Shown: positions 29,772 through 39,093 of the stretch, piece after piece
How the letters are laid out: each line of letters begins with the position of its first letter
Position numbering within the stretch: the first letter of the stretch is position 1
Source: an uncultured Lachnospiraceae bacterium
GTDB lineage: Bacteria > Bacillota > Clostridia > Lachnospirales > Lachnospiraceae
Direction: 5' to 3'
Assembly (NCBI GenBank): GCA_947626775.1
Contig: CANQTL010000003.1
Coordinates: 62,001-126,000 of the forward strand
Length of the DNA stretch: 64,000 bases
Position numbers and translations under genes: made by a program
The notes under the pieces: model-generated
Database searches by the model: none
What the model was told of the DNA's origin: nothing
The model's input: the letters and a program-made list of their open reading frames with translations, nothing else

Positions 29772-30626
29772 ATGCTGAAGGGATTGTACACGGCGTACAC
29801 GGGGATGATCAACGAGCAGCACAGGATGGACGTCATGACGAACAACCTGGCGAATGCGGATACCATCGGTTACAAGAAGGAGGGATCCACGAGCCAGGCA
29901 TTCGACAACGTGCTGGCCTATAAGATCAAGGATCTGTCTGAGGCTGCGAATCTGCCGAAGCTGCTCAGTTCGCCCAAGGCGGTCGACGAGTACGAGAGGA
30001 ACAACGAGGCAAATCCGGACTATATGCAGAACCGCGTCAGAAGGGTCGGCATGAATCTGGGTGTTAAGATCGGAGAGAACTATGTGGATTATTCCGAGGG
30101 ACCGATCAAGGAGACGGGCAATACGTTCGATCTGGCCATCTCCGACCGCGGCTTCTTTGCGGTGGAATACACCAACAAGGCGGGAGAGACGTCGGTGAAA
30201 TACACGCGGGACGGCAATTTCACCATGAATCTGCAGGGATATCTCCAGACGCAGGACGGCGACTATGTTCTCGATGAGAACGGGCGCCGTATCAGGATGA
30301 ACACGGCGCTGCCCGTGAGCATCGACCGCGGCGGCAATATCACTCAGGACGGAGATTATGTTGCGACGATCGGGCTGACGGATTTTGAAGATTATAATTA
30401 TCTGGAGCACTTTGGAGAGAACTTCTTCGAGCCGGTGGAAGGCGCGACGGAGATCGAGACGGACTCGCAGCTCTATTCGGGCTACCTCGAGATGTCCAAT
30501 ATGTCCACGGTGACGGAGATGGTCAATATGATTGCCATCCAGAGACATTATGAGAGCAACCAGAAGGTTATCACCACCTATGACGAGACACTTGATATTG
30601 CGGTAAACCAGTTGGGTAAAGTATAA
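29772..30626 (+). CDS. flhO: Flagellar basal-body rod protein, FlgF/FlhO type
   Basis: This 284-residue protein has the hook/rod N-terminal helix motif (GLYTAYTGMINEQHRMDVMT, then NNLANADTIGYKK) and the C-terminal rod helix (SNMSTVTEMVNMIAIQRHYE). It builds the proximal or distal rod and is exported by the flagellar type III system. Order mreB-flhO-flhP is as in Bacillus. It starts 24 bases after mreB and is probably co-transcribed with it. Confidence 0.92.
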   Translation: MLKGLYTAYTGMINEQHRMDVMTNNLANADTIGYKKEGSTSQAFDNVLAYKIKDLSEAANLPKLLSSPKAVDEYERNNEANPDYMQNRVRRVGMNLGVKIGENYVDYSEGPIKETGNTFDLAISDRGFFAVEYTNKAGETSVKYTRDGNFTMNLQGYLQTQDGDYVLDENGRRIRMNTALPVSIDRGGNITQDGDYVATIGLTDFEDYNYLEHFGENFFEPVEGATEIETDSQLYSGYLEMSNMSTVTEMVNMIAIQRHYESNQKVITTYDETLDIAVNQLGKV

Positions 30627-30653
30627 GACACAGTATAACGGGAGGCGTTAAGC

Positions 30654-31472
30654 ATGGTTAGAAGTTTATGGTCGGCAGCGACCGGTATGAATGCACAGCA
30701 GGTCAGTCTGGACACGATCGCCAACAATCTGGCGAACGTCAACTCGGTGGGTTACAAGACGCAGGTGGCGCAGTTTAAGTCGCTTCTGTATCAGAATCTG
30801 CAGTCCGTCACCACCACGGCGAACGGTGATCCGAAGCCTACGACTTCCCAGGTCGGCCTGGGCGTCCGCACTTCCTCGATCAACTCGATTTTTACGCAGG
30901 GCAGTCTGCTGGATTCGGACAGCGATACGGCGTTTGCGATCGAGGGCGAGGGTTTCTTCGCGGTGCGCGGAGAGGACGGCGTTACCTATTATACCAGAAA
31001 CGGTGATTTCACGTGGGCGCTCGCGGCAAACGGCGGTATGACGCTGACGAATGCGGACGGTCTTCCGGTGCTGGACAGCAATAACCGTCCGATCGCGCTG
31101 AACCGTACTTATATTGCGAGCAAGCTCTCCATCACGGAGGACGGGCAGATCTGCTATCCTGACGGACAGAACAACCCGCAGCCCATCGGTATCACCATCG
31201 GAACCTATCAGTTCAGCAATCCGGGCGGCCTGCAGAGAGTGGGAGATACGCTCTTTGCGGTGACGGACGCGAGCGGCAGGGCGCTCAATGAGGATACGAC
31301 GCCCGACGTGGACAAGAGCAGGATCGTGCAGGGATATCTGGAGGGTTCCAACGTACAGGTCGCCAACGAGATGGTCAACATGATCGTCACGCAGCGCGCC
31401 TATGAGATGAATTCCAAGGCGATCATCACCTCCGACGCGATGATGGAGATTGCCAATAATCTGAAACGATAG
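30654..31472 (+). CDS. flgG: Flagellar distal rod protein, FlgG/FlhP type
   Basis: This 272-residue rod protein begins SLWSAATGMNAQQVSLDTIA followed by NNLANVNSVGYKTQ, and its C-terminal helix SNVQVANEMVNMIVTQRAYE is the closest match to FlgG. Together with the preceding gene it forms the flhO-flhP pair. RBS GGGAGG lies 10 bases upstream. The main flagellar operon is not in this window. Confidence 0.92.
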   Translation: MVRSLWSAATGMNAQQVSLDTIANNLANVNSVGYKTQVAQFKSLLYQNLQSVTTTANGDPKPTTSQVGLGVRTSSINSIFTQGSLLDSDSDTAFAIEGEGFFAVRGEDGVTYYTRNGDFTWALAANGGMTLTNADGLPVLDSNNRPIALNRTYIASKLSITEDGQICYPDGQNNPQPIGITIGTYQFSNPGGLQRVGDTLFAVTDASGRALNEDTTPDVDKSRIVQGYLEGSNVQVANEMVNMIVTQRAYEMNSKAIITSDAMMEIANNLKR

Positions 31473-31544
31473 CCCGCGGCGCGGATAGCGCAAGACAGCG
31501 GAGGAGAGGAAAGCCGTGAGGCGCGAAACGGCGCGCCGGGCGGC

Positions 31545-31928
31545 ATGGTGTATGAGATGAGCGGTATGGATCTGACCGGAGCAGGGTTGTACACAGACTA
31601 TATGACGGACGCCGAGAGAGCGGCGACCGAGAAGCTGCAGAGCAGGCTGGAGGAGACGGCGAAGACCGAGAATGCCGGCGACGAGGCGCTTCTCGACGCC
31701 TGTAAGCAGTTCGAGGCATATCTGTGGGAACAGGTTTATAAAGAGATGGAGAAGACGACCAAACTCTTTAGCGACGACGAGGAAAAAGAAAACAGCTATG
31801 CGGCGAACATGACGGATTTCTTTAAAGATACGATGGTTCAGCAAATCTCTGAGCAGACGGCTTCCCAAGGCTCCAATTCTCTGGCGCGCATGCTTTACGA
31901 GCAGGCTAAGCGCAACTATAATCTGTAA
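31545..31928 (+). CDS. flgJ: Rod-binding protein, FlgJ N-terminal type
   Basis: This 127-residue protein matches the rod-capping N-terminal domain of FlgJ: LLDACKQFEAYLWEQVYKEM and the DFFKDTMVQQISEQTASQG region. The muramidase domain of the two-domain FlgJ is absent, which is usual in Bacillota. It forms the end of the mreB-flhO-flgG-flgJ run and is followed by a terminator. The start is uncertain because the best purine-rich stretch (31500-31509) lies too far upstream. Confidence 0.82.
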   Translation: MVYEMSGMDLTGAGLYTDYMTDAERAATEKLQSRLEETAKTENAGDEALLDACKQFEAYLWEQVYKEMEKTTKLFSDDEEKENSYAANMTDFFKDTMVQQISEQTASQGSNSLARMLYEQAKRNYNL

Positions 31929-31953
31929 ATATCGTCTATAGGATATTGAACGA

Positions 31954-31985
31954 AACGGGCTGCTGAAGAGGCGGCCCGTTATTTT
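31954..31985 (+). terminator. Terminator of the mreB-flagellar rod operon
   Basis: AACGGGC (31954-31960) pairs with GCCCGTT (31974-31980) around a 13-base loop, with tail ATTTTG. It lies 26 bases after flgJ. Confidence 0.7.
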
Positions 31986-31987
31986 GC

Positions 31988-32019
31988 GCGGGAAACCCGC
32001 AAAGCGTGTTTCCTCTCGT
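31988..32019 (+). repeat. Dispersed hairpin-plus-tail repeat, copy A
   Basis: GCGGG-AAA-CCCGC (31988-32000) forms a short hairpin, followed by AAAGCGTGTTTCCTCTCGT (32001-32019). Copy B at 40843-40876 has the same layout with a tail differing at 3 of 19 positions. Both lie directly after terminators and before the next + strand gene. Confidence 0.6.
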
Positions 32020-32056
32020 CGTCAGAGACAGATCATGCAGAAAGTATCACAGACAG

Positions 32057-34318
32057 ATGGAAAAGATCAAGGGTTTTATAGAGCATATCATATACCGCAA
32101 CGCGGACAACGGATATACGGTGCTGGATCTTGTCAGCGGCGGGAGCGAGATCACGTGCGTCGGTTTCTTCAGGACAATGGACCAGGGAGAGACGATAGAG
32201 GCGGAGGGCGCTTACACGACGCACCCCGTATACGGCGAGCAGTTTAAGATAGAAACCTATCGGATCGTGCCGCCGGAGGACGAGGAGAGCATAGAGCGGT
32301 ATCTCGCTTCCGGAGCGGTCAAGGGAGTGGGACAGGCGCTTGCGGCGCGCATTGTGAAGCGTTTCGGGGCGGATACCTACCGCATCATCGAGGAGGAGCC
32401 GGAACGGCTGGCGGAGATCAAGGGAATCAGCGAGCGCAAGGCCAGAGAGATCGCCGCCGACGTGTATGAGAAGCGGGATGCGCGCGAGGCGATGACCTTT
32501 CTGCAGAAGTACGGTGTGTCCAATACGCTGGCGATCCGCATTTACGAGCAGTACGGAACGCGTCTGTACGGCATCCTGAAGGAGAATCCGTACCGGATGG
32601 CTGAAGATATTCAGGGGATCGGATTCCGTATCGCCGATGAGATTGCCGCAAAGGCGGGCATTCAGGCGGATTCCGATTATCGGATCAGAAGCGGCATTCT
32701 CTATACGCTCACGCTGGCGGGCGCCGAAGGGCACTGCTATCTGCCGCAGAATATTCTGCTCGACAGGGCGGGAGAACTGCTGAAACTCGAACCGGCGGTT
32801 ATAGAGCCGCAGATCGCCAATCTCGCCATGGACAAAAAAGTCGTCGTCAAGCGCTCTCCGGACCCGGAGGAGCGCTGCAGAGTCTATGCGGCGTCCTACT
32901 ATTATGCAGAACTGAACTGCGCGAAGATGCTTCACGATCTGAACATATCTTCCGGCCAGGAAGCCGGGGCAGCGCAGGAAGAAGATATCCGGCTGAAGAT
33001 CGGGCAGCTGCAGCAGGAGCTGGGAATCGAGCTGGACGATCTGCAGAAGCGTTCGGTGTCGGAGAGCGTAAAGAACGGGATCTTTATTCTGTCGGGCGGA
33101 CCCGGGACCGGAAAGACGACGACGATTAACGCCATCATACGGTATTTTCTGTCTGAGGGCATGGACCTCTATCTGGCGGCGCCCACGGGCCGGGCGGCCA
33201 AGAGAATGACGGAGGCGACGGGATATGAAGCCAGGACGATCCACCGGCTCCTGGAGCTGAACGGCGCGCCTGCGGGCGAGACGGGAACGGCCCGGTTCGA
33301 GCGGAACGAGGAAAATCCGCTGGAAGCGGATGTGATCATAATAGACGAGATGTCCATGGTGGATATTTTCCTGTTTCAGGCGCTGCTCAAGGCAATTCCG
33401 GTCGGTACGCGGCTGATCATGGTTGGAGACGTCAATCAACTCCCCTCGGTGGGAGCCGGACAGGTGCTGCGCGATATCATGGACAGCGGGAGGTTCCCGG
33501 CGGTGATGCTTGAGAGGATTTTCAGGCAGGCGGGCGAGAGCGATATCGTGAGAAATGCGCACAGGATCCACGCGGGCGAAGAGCTGGTTCTGGACAACAA
33601 AAGCAGGGATTTCTTTTTTCTGGAGAGAAACGATGTGAACGTGATCTACAAACATATGATTCTGCTCATCACCGAGAAGCTCCCGCGCTATGTGGGCGCG
33701 GAGCCGTATGACATTCAGGTGTTGACGCCGATGCGCAAGGGCAGTCTGGGCGTGGAGACGTTAAACGGGATCCTGCAGCGCTATCTGAATCCGCCGTCGG
33801 ATACCAAAAAGGAGTGCAGCGCCGGCGGCACGCTCCTGCGCGAGCGCGACAAGGTTATGCAGATCAGAAACAATTACCAGCTGGAATGGGAAGTGGTCAG
33901 CAAATATGGTATTCCCATCGATAAAGGGACGGGGATTTTCAACGGTGATATCGGCATGATCGTGCGGATCGACGAACACGCGGGCGAGGTGACGGTGGAG
34001 TACGACGAGCACAGGAGAGTCACCTATCCTTTCGCGCAGCTGGATGAGATCGAACTCGCCTACGCGGTGACGATTCACAAGTCTCAGGGAAGCGAGTATC
34101 CGGCGGTTATTATGCCGCTTCTTTCCGGTCCGCGTATGCTTTTTAACAGGAATCTGCTGTACACGGGCGTGACCCGGGCCAGGAGCTGTGTGACGATACT
34201 GGGCAGCAGGGATACCCTGCGGGAAATGGTGGACAACAATTTTCAGAACCGCCGGTATACCGGACTGGCGGACAGAATCAGGGAACTGATTTGGCAAGAT
34301 AAGGAAAACGGGATATGA
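32057..34318 (+). CDS. recD2: RecD2-type ATP-dependent 5'-3' DNA helicase
   Basis: This SF1B helicase of about 753 residues has an N-terminal OB/HhH region typical of RecD2 (absent in RecBCD RecD) with helix-hairpin-helix stretches such as VKGVGQALAARIVKRFG. Walker A is LSGGPGTGKTTT, Walker B IIIDEMSMVD, and the C-terminal motif is AVTIHKSQGSEYPAVI. It takes part in DNA repair and replication-fork handling in bacteria without RecBC. ATG 32057 (MEKIKGFIEHI) is the likely start; the in-frame extension upstream runs into the dispersed repeat. comF overlaps its stop by 4 bases. Confidence 0.93.
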   Translation: MEKIKGFIEHIIYRNADNGYTVLDLVSGGSEITCVGFFRTMDQGETIEAEGAYTTHPVYGEQFKIETYRIVPPEDEESIERYLASGAVKGVGQALAARIVKRFGADTYRIIEEEPERLAEIKGISERKAREIAADVYEKRDAREAMTFLQKYGVSNTLAIRIYEQYGTRLYGILKENPYRMAEDIQGIGFRIADEIAAKAGIQADSDYRIRSGILYTLTLAGAEGHCYLPQNILLDRAGELLKLEPAVIEPQIANLAMDKKVVVKRSPDPEERCRVYAASYYYAELNCAKMLHDLNISSGQEAGAAQEEDIRLKIGQLQQELGIELDDLQKRSVSESVKNGIFILSGGPGTGKTTTINAIIRYFLSEGMDLYLAAPTGRAAKRMTEATGYEARTIHRLLELNGAPAGETGTARFERNEENPLEADVIIIDEMSMVDIFLFQALLKAIPVGTRLIMVGDVNQLPSVGAGQVLRDIMDSGRFPAVMLERIFRQAGESDIVRNAHRIHAGEELVLDNKSRDFFFLERNDVNVIYKHMILLITEKLPRYVGAEPYDIQVLTPMRKGSLGVETLNGILQRYLNPPSDTKKECSAGGTLLRERDKVMQIRNNYQLEWEVVSKYGIPIDKGTGIFNGDIGMIVRIDEHAGEVTVEYDEHRRVTYPFAQLDEIELAYAVTIHKSQGSEYPAVIMPLLSGPRMLFNRNLLYTGVTRARSCVTILGSRDTLREMVDNNFQNRRYTGLADRIRELIWQDKENGI

Positions 34319-35031
34319 AAAAAGCATTTCCGGGGATACTGGCGGATCTTCTCTATCCGCGCAGATGTCCCGTCTGCGACAGGGCGGTCATGCCTTTCGG
34401 GAGTCTCGTCTGCGGGACGTGCATGAGCAAGCCGGTATACATCAAAGCGCCGTACTGTATGAAGTGCGGCAAGGAACTTTCGGACGAGGGAGCGGAATAC
34501 TGCGGCGACTGTATGCGCCGGCGGCATCTGTTTGACGGCGGGCGGGCCCTCTATGCGTACAGGAGTATGTCGGATTCCATCTATCGCTTCAAGTACAGAG
34601 GACGGCGGGAATACGCCGCTTACTATGCCGCCGATATGGCGGAGCGTCTGGGCGGATGGATCAGGCGGTGCAGGCCCGACGCGCTGGTCCCGGTGCCGAT
34701 CCATACCTCCAAACGGAGAAACCGCGGTTACAACCAGGCAGAGGTACTGGCGAAAGAGCTGGGGGCCATCCTGCATATCCCTGTGGAAAACGGACTGATC
34801 AGAAGGATACGAAAGACGGCTCCCATGAAAGATCTGTCCGCCTCCGAGCGGCAAAATAATTTGAAAAGGGCTTTCAAAATCTGCCGTAATGATGTAAAAT
34901 TAGATACGATTATAATTATCGACGATATCTATACGACGGGCAGTACGATAGACGCGATGAGTTATGAGCTGCGCAGGGCGGGAGTGAAGAAGATTTACTT
35001 TGCCGCGCTTGCGATCGGCAGGGGTTTATAG
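34315..35031 (+). CDS. comF: ComF family phosphoribosyltransferase-like protein
   Basis: This 238-residue protein has an N-terminal double zinc ribbon (CPVC...CGTC, CMKC...CGDC) and a phosphoribosyltransferase domain ending in TIIIIDDIYTTGST, the PRPP-binding signature. ComFC homologues are needed for transformation and may process incoming DNA or recombination intermediates. The ATG overlaps the recD2 stop (ATGA), and the next gene is yvyF, matching the B. subtilis comF-yvyF arrangement. Confidence 0.9.
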   Translation: MKKAFPGILADLLYPRRCPVCDRAVMPFGSLVCGTCMSKPVYIKAPYCMKCGKELSDEGAEYCGDCMRRRHLFDGGRALYAYRSMSDSIYRFKYRGRREYAAYYAADMAERLGGWIRRCRPDALVPVPIHTSKRRNRGYNQAEVLAKELGAILHIPVENGLIRRIRKTAPMKDLSASERQNNLKRAFKICRNDVKLDTIIIIDDIYTTGSTIDAMSYELRRAGVKKIYFAALAIGRGL

Positions 35032-35058
35032 CACAAAGGAGTTGGAGGAGGGTAAGGC

Positions 35059-35466
35059 ATGAACGCGAGAAACTGCAGAAAATGTGGAAAACTGTTTAAC
35101 TATGTGTCGGGGCCGCCGATCTGTATGGCATGCAGGGAAGCGCTGGAGGCGAAGTTCCAGGAGGTCAAGGACTACATCCGGGAACACGGCCATGTTACGA
35201 TCGCCGAGGTGGCGGAAGCGTGCGATGTGTCCCAGAATCAGATCCAGGCATGGCTGAAAGACGAGCGGCTGGAGATTGCCGAAGGTTCCGGTATCGAGCT
35301 GGAGTGCGAGAAGTGCGGCAAGCCGATTACGAGCGGACGCTTCTGTGAGAAGTGCAAGAATAATATGGCGAATCAGCTCAGCCACAGCATTGAGAAGCCG
35401 CATGCGCCCAAGCCCGAACCCAAGAAGGATGTGCACGACAATCCGAAAATGCGTTTTCTGGGTTAG
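35059..35466 (+). CDS. yvyF: Flagellar-operon protein YvyF
   Basis: This 135-residue protein has Cys pairs at both ends of a helix-turn-helix-like core: CRKC/CMAC, TIAEVAEACDVSQNQIQAWL, then CEKCGKPITSGRFCEKC. This matches the YvyF (flagellar operon protein, TIGR03826-type) family found next to comF and flgM in Bacillus. It is thought to act in flagellar gene control, and the HTH suggests nucleic-acid binding. flgM itself does not follow here; two unknown membrane proteins do instead. Confidence 0.85.
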   Translation: MNARNCRKCGKLFNYVSGPPICMACREALEAKFQEVKDYIREHGHVTIAEVAEACDVSQNQIQAWLKDERLEIAEGSGIELECEKCGKPITSGRFCEKCKNNMANQLSHSIEKPHAPKPEPKKDVHDNPKMRFLG

Positions 35467-35475
35467 GAGAGTTGT

Positions 35476-35862
35476 ATGTTAAATGAAAAAAGAATCATCC
35501 TGATGACGAAAATGGCGTCCTATGAGGCGAACGAGGGCAGGAAAAACGTGGCCATAGGAAGCTATTTTCGCAGCGATTATATCGGCTGGCAGGTGCTGAA
35601 GTCCATTATAAGTGCGAGCATTGCATTTATAGTGGTCTTTGGTATGTATATTTTTTATGATTTTGAAGTGTTTATGACCGACATCTACAAGATGGATCTG
35701 CTGGGATTTGCCAGATACATCCTGGAGCAGTATCTCTGGACGATAGGACTGTACGCGGTGATCTCCTATATCGTCTATACGATGCGATACAGCAGGGCGG
35801 TCAAGAGTCTGAAGGTGTATCAGATGAATCTGCGCAGGCTGGCGGAGATGTACAGGCAGTAA
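35476..35862 (+). CDS. Hypothetical membrane protein with two helices
   Basis: This 128-residue protein of no recognised family has two predicted membrane segments, about residues 41-62 (LKSIISASIAFIVVFGMYIF) and 88-105 (LWTIGLYAVISYIVYTM), with a basic amphipathic C-terminus. RBS AGGAGAG lies 4 bases upstream of the ATG. It lies between yvyF and a second membrane protein and upstream of the c-di-AMP synthase, all in the same direction, so it may be part of that transcription unit. Confidence 0.75.
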   Translation: MLNEKRIILMTKMASYEANEGRKNVAIGSYFRSDYIGWQVLKSIISASIAFIVVFGMYIFYDFEVFMTDIYKMDLLGFARYILEQYLWTIGLYAVISYIVYTMRYSRAVKSLKVYQMNLRRLAEMYRQ

Positions 35863-35895
35863 AAGCGTAAACATACGGAAAGCGAAGGGATTACT

Positions 35896-36858
35896 ATGAC
35901 CACCCTACTTGTTATGAAGCAGATTATAATAACTCTATACAGCAAATACGAGGTATATATCACTCCGTTCCTGAAGTTTGTGCTGGCGCTGATTTCCCTG
36001 CTGTGCATCAATGCCCGTATCGGGTATATGGAGAGCATAGACAGGCTGACGCTCGTGCTGATCGTCGCGCTGATGTGTTCTTTTATGCCGATGAATTTTA
36101 TCGTCGTGGTGTCGGCGCTGTTCGCAGTGCTACATTTGTACTCTTTCAGTCTGGAATGCGCGGCGGTGGTCGGCGCGGGTTTTTTGCTGATGTTTCTTTT
36201 GTATCTGCGCTTTTCGCCGGGGGACACGGTTGTTGTCGTGCTGCTTCCGGTCTGTTTCCTGCTCAGGATACCGTATGTGATTCCGCTGGCCATGGGTCTG
36301 GTGGGGACGCTCGCCTCCGCCGTGTCGGTTGTCTGCGGCGTGATTGTCTACTATATGCTCCACTATGTGGCGCAGAATGCGTCCGCCATTGCGGCGATGG
36401 CCGACGAGGAGACCGGGGCGAAGTTCCGCTTCATCATAGACGGCATTCTCCGCAACAGAGAGATGGCGGTCGTGATAGCGGCGTTTGCGACTACGGTGAT
36501 CGTCGTGTATCTGCTGAGGAGACTGAGCATCGACTATGCGTGGACGATCGCCATGGCTGCGGGAGTGATTGTGAATATCATGGTGCTCTTGGTGGGTGAT
36601 CTTATGTTTGACATCAACGTCGGCCTGTTCGGCGTTATTTTCGGGAACGTTATCGCTTTTCTGCTCGCGCTGGTTCTGCAGTTTTTTGTATTTCATGTGG
36701 ATTACAGCAGGACGGAGAAAGTGCAGTTTGAGGACGACGAATATTATTACTATGTCAAGGCCGTGCCGAAGTTTTCTGTCTCCAGGCCGGAGAAAAAGGT
36801 GAAGCAGATCAACAGCCAGAAGTCGAAGCCGGTTCAGAGAACAAGAAGTACGCATTAA
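35896..36858 (+). CDS. Hypothetical polytopic membrane protein
   Basis: This 320-residue protein has about eight to ten hydrophobic segments, e.g. LKFVLALISLLCINARIGY, MPMNFIVVVSALFAVLHLY and IAMAAGVIVNIMVLLVGDL, and a charged cytoplasmic tail (VSRPEKKVKQINSQKSKPVQ). No enzyme motif is visible. Codon usage is like its neighbours, so it is native. Its place directly upstream of cdaA, in the same direction with 71 bases between, suggests a link to envelope or turgor control, but that is only context. Confidence 0.75.
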   Translation: MTTLLVMKQIIITLYSKYEVYITPFLKFVLALISLLCINARIGYMESIDRLTLVLIVALMCSFMPMNFIVVVSALFAVLHLYSFSLECAAVVGAGFLLMFLLYLRFSPGDTVVVVLLPVCFLLRIPYVIPLAMGLVGTLASAVSVVCGVIVYYMLHYVAQNASAIAAMADEETGAKFRFIIDGILRNREMAVVIAAFATTVIVVYLLRRLSIDYAWTIAMAAGVIVNIMVLLVGDLMFDINVGLFGVIFGNVIAFLLALVLQFFVFHVDYSRTEKVQFEDDEYYYYVKAVPKFSVSRPEKKVKQINSQKSKPVQRTRSTH

Positions 36859-36929
36859 AAACGGCTTTCGGTAATAAGGATATAAACGGGATTTTTCAGA
36901 CATAATTCACAAAGGTGGTGAGGCGCACA

Positions 36930-37799
36930 ATGGAGCAACTGAATAGGTGGATCGCAACATATTTGTCCGGTCTGCACATGCCAACCATTCGCTTTACCGA
37001 TATCGTAGAGATCATCATTCTGACTTTTCTGGCGTACCATATTCTGGTATGGATCAAGAATACAAGAGCCTGGGCGCTGTTAAAAGGCGTTACGGTAATC
37101 GCCGGTTTTGTCCTGATCGCAGCTATTTTCAACATGAATACGATTCTGTGGATCGTGACGAACGTGTTCAGCATTGCGGCGATCGCTATCGTCGTCATGC
37201 TGCAGCCGGAACTGCGCAAGGCGATGGAGGAGCTGGGACAGAAAAATCTGTTTTCATCCATACTGCCGTTTGATCCCGGCAGATCCGGCGAAGGGCGTTT
37301 CTCCGACCGGACGATCAATGAGATTGTCAAAGCGTCCTTTGAGATGGGCAAGGTCAAGACGGGCGCGCTGATCGTAATTGAGCAGGAGCAGCCTTTAAGC
37401 GAGTATGAGAGAACGGGTATCGACGTGGACGGTATCGTGTCCAGTCAGCTTTTGATCAATATATTCGAGCATAACACGCCGCTGCACGACGGCGCGGTGA
37501 TCGTGCGGGGCAACCGCATCGTCTCGGCGACCTGTTATCTGCCGCTGTCCGACAATATGGCGCTCAGCAAAGAGCTTGGCACGAGGCACAGGGCGGGAGT
37601 CGGCATCTCGGAAGTGACGGATTCCCTCACGGTGATCGTGTCTGAGGAGACGGGCAAGATCAGCGTCGCTTACAACGGAAAGCTGGAGAGAGGGCTTGAC
37701 GCCGACAGGCTGAAAGAGAGGCTGTCCGAGATCCAGAATAAACCGGTGGAGGAGAAGAAGCGCAAGCTGTGGAAAGGCAGGTCCAGGAATGAGAAATAA
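36930..37799 (+). CDS. cdaA: Diadenylate cyclase CdaA
   Basis: CdaA makes c-di-AMP from two ATP at the membrane. The ~289-residue protein has three N-terminal membrane helices (through about residue 85) and a DAC domain with the catalytic motifs DGAVIVRGNRIV and GTRHRAGVGISEVTD. ATG 36930 is preferred over GTG 36915, since AAGGTGGTG precedes it. The gene overlaps cdaR by 11 bases, and glmM follows: the conserved cdaA-cdaR-glmM operon in which CdaR and GlmM modulate cyclase activity. The opposing phosphodiesterase gdpP is at 45001. Confidence 0.95.
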   Translation: MEQLNRWIATYLSGLHMPTIRFTDIVEIIILTFLAYHILVWIKNTRAWALLKGVTVIAGFVLIAAIFNMNTILWIVTNVFSIAAIAIVVMLQPELRKAMEELGQKNLFSSILPFDPGRSGEGRFSDRTINEIVKASFEMGKVKTGALIVIEQEQPLSEYERTGIDVDGIVSSQLLINIFEHNTPLHDGAVIVRGNRIVSATCYLPLSDNMALSKELGTRHRAGVGISEVTDSLTVIVSEETGKISVAYNGKLERGLDADRLKERLSEIQNKPVEEKKRKLWKGRSRNEK

Positions 37800-39069
37800 G
37801 ATCACGAAAAACTGGGGACTGAAGCTGGGCTCTTTCCTGTTTGCCGTTACGCTCTGGATTGTCGTTACCAACATCAACGATCCGATCAGCTCCGTGCAGT
37901 TTTCGGAGGTGCCGGTGACGATCAGAAATGCGGATCTGATCACGGAGAGGGGACAGGTCTTTGAGGTGCTGGACGGCACGAATACGATCGACACGGTGAC
38001 GGTTTTTGCGCCGCGCTCGATCATCGACACGCTGGATAAGAGCAACGTGGTTGCGACGGCTGACGTGGCGGAACTGTCCAGCCTTGACACAATTGCCATC
38101 AGGCTGTCCACGAACAAATATAATGACAAGCTGGAGAGCATCAGCGGAAATATCGACAGCGTGAAGCTGAAGATTGAGGAAAAGCAGACCAGATCGTTCC
38201 CGATCCGGGCCAGCGTGTCGGGCGAAGTGCGGGAGGGTTATATCCTGGGCGATGTGTCCACGGAGCAGAATCTGCTGCGGATATCCGGGCCGAAGTCCGT
38301 CGTCTCTCAGATTGCCACGGTGCAGGCCGATGTGGATGTGTCCGGTTTTACGAGCAATATCGGGACGGACGCCGATCTGCGGCTCTATGACGCGGACGGA
38401 AATGAGATCGACGCCGACGGACTGGAGCGCAATATCACCAAGGTGCGCGTCAATATAGAGATCCTGGAAACCAGAACCGTGCCCGTCAACTTTACCGTAT
38501 CGGGCGAGCCGGCGGACGGTTACCGCCTGACGGGAGATTCCGAGAGCACGAAGGCCAGCGTCGTCATAGCGGGAAGGTCGTCGATCGTGAAGAATACGGA
38601 GTCTATTGAGATCCCGGAGGGCGTGATCGATGTGACCGGCGCGACGGAGGACGTGGTCACGCAGATCGACCTCAAAGAATATCTGCCGGATGGCGTCAGA
38701 CTGGCTGAGGAAGGGTTTGACGGCACTGCCGAGATCACGGTATTCGTGGGACAGGAAGTGCGCAGAACGCTGTCGGTAGCTGTGGAAGATATCCGGGTGA
38801 AGGATGTTCCGGCCGGATATGAGGCGGTTATCTCTGAGACGGCGGAACACTTTACGCTGACGTTCAGAGGGTTGACGTCGGAGTTCCAGAAGATCAGTCT
38901 GAGCGAGCTCGAAGTGAGCGTCAGCGTGGCGCAGTGGCTTGAGAGCACGGAGACGGAAGAGCCGGAGGACGGTTACTACAGACTCCCCTTATCTGTCGGG
39001 CTTCCCGAGGATTCGGCGATTACATGGGAGGAGCAGGAAGTGCTGGTCCACATCACGGCCAGGGAATAA
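37789..39069 (+). CDS. cdaR: CdaA regulator CdaR (YbbR domain protein)
   Basis: This 426-residue protein has one N-terminal membrane anchor (about residues 10-28, LKLGSFLFAVTLWIVVTNI) and a series of extracellular YbbR repeats, recognisable by recurring segments such as PVTIRNADL, FPIRASVSGEVREGYILG and VPVNFTVSGEPADGYRLTG. It binds CdaA and tunes c-di-AMP synthesis. Overlap with cdaA and close spacing to glmM support one operon. Confidence 0.92.
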   Translation: MRNKITKNWGLKLGSFLFAVTLWIVVTNINDPISSVQFSEVPVTIRNADLITERGQVFEVLDGTNTIDTVTVFAPRSIIDTLDKSNVVATADVAELSSLDTIAIRLSTNKYNDKLESISGNIDSVKLKIEEKQTRSFPIRASVSGEVREGYILGDVSTEQNLLRISGPKSVVSQIATVQADVDVSGFTSNIGTDADLRLYDADGNEIDADGLERNITKVRVNIEILETRTVPVNFTVSGEPADGYRLTGDSESTKASVVIAGRSSIVKNTESIEIPEGVIDVTGATEDVVTQIDLKEYLPDGVRLAEEGFDGTAEITVFVGQEVRRTLSVAVEDIRVKDVPAGYEAVISETAEHFTLTFRGLTSEFQKISLSELEVSVSVAQWLESTETEEPEDGYYRLPLSVGLPEDSAITWEEQEVLVHITARE

Positions 39070-39093
39070 GTCAGGAAAGGACTGGGTTATGTC

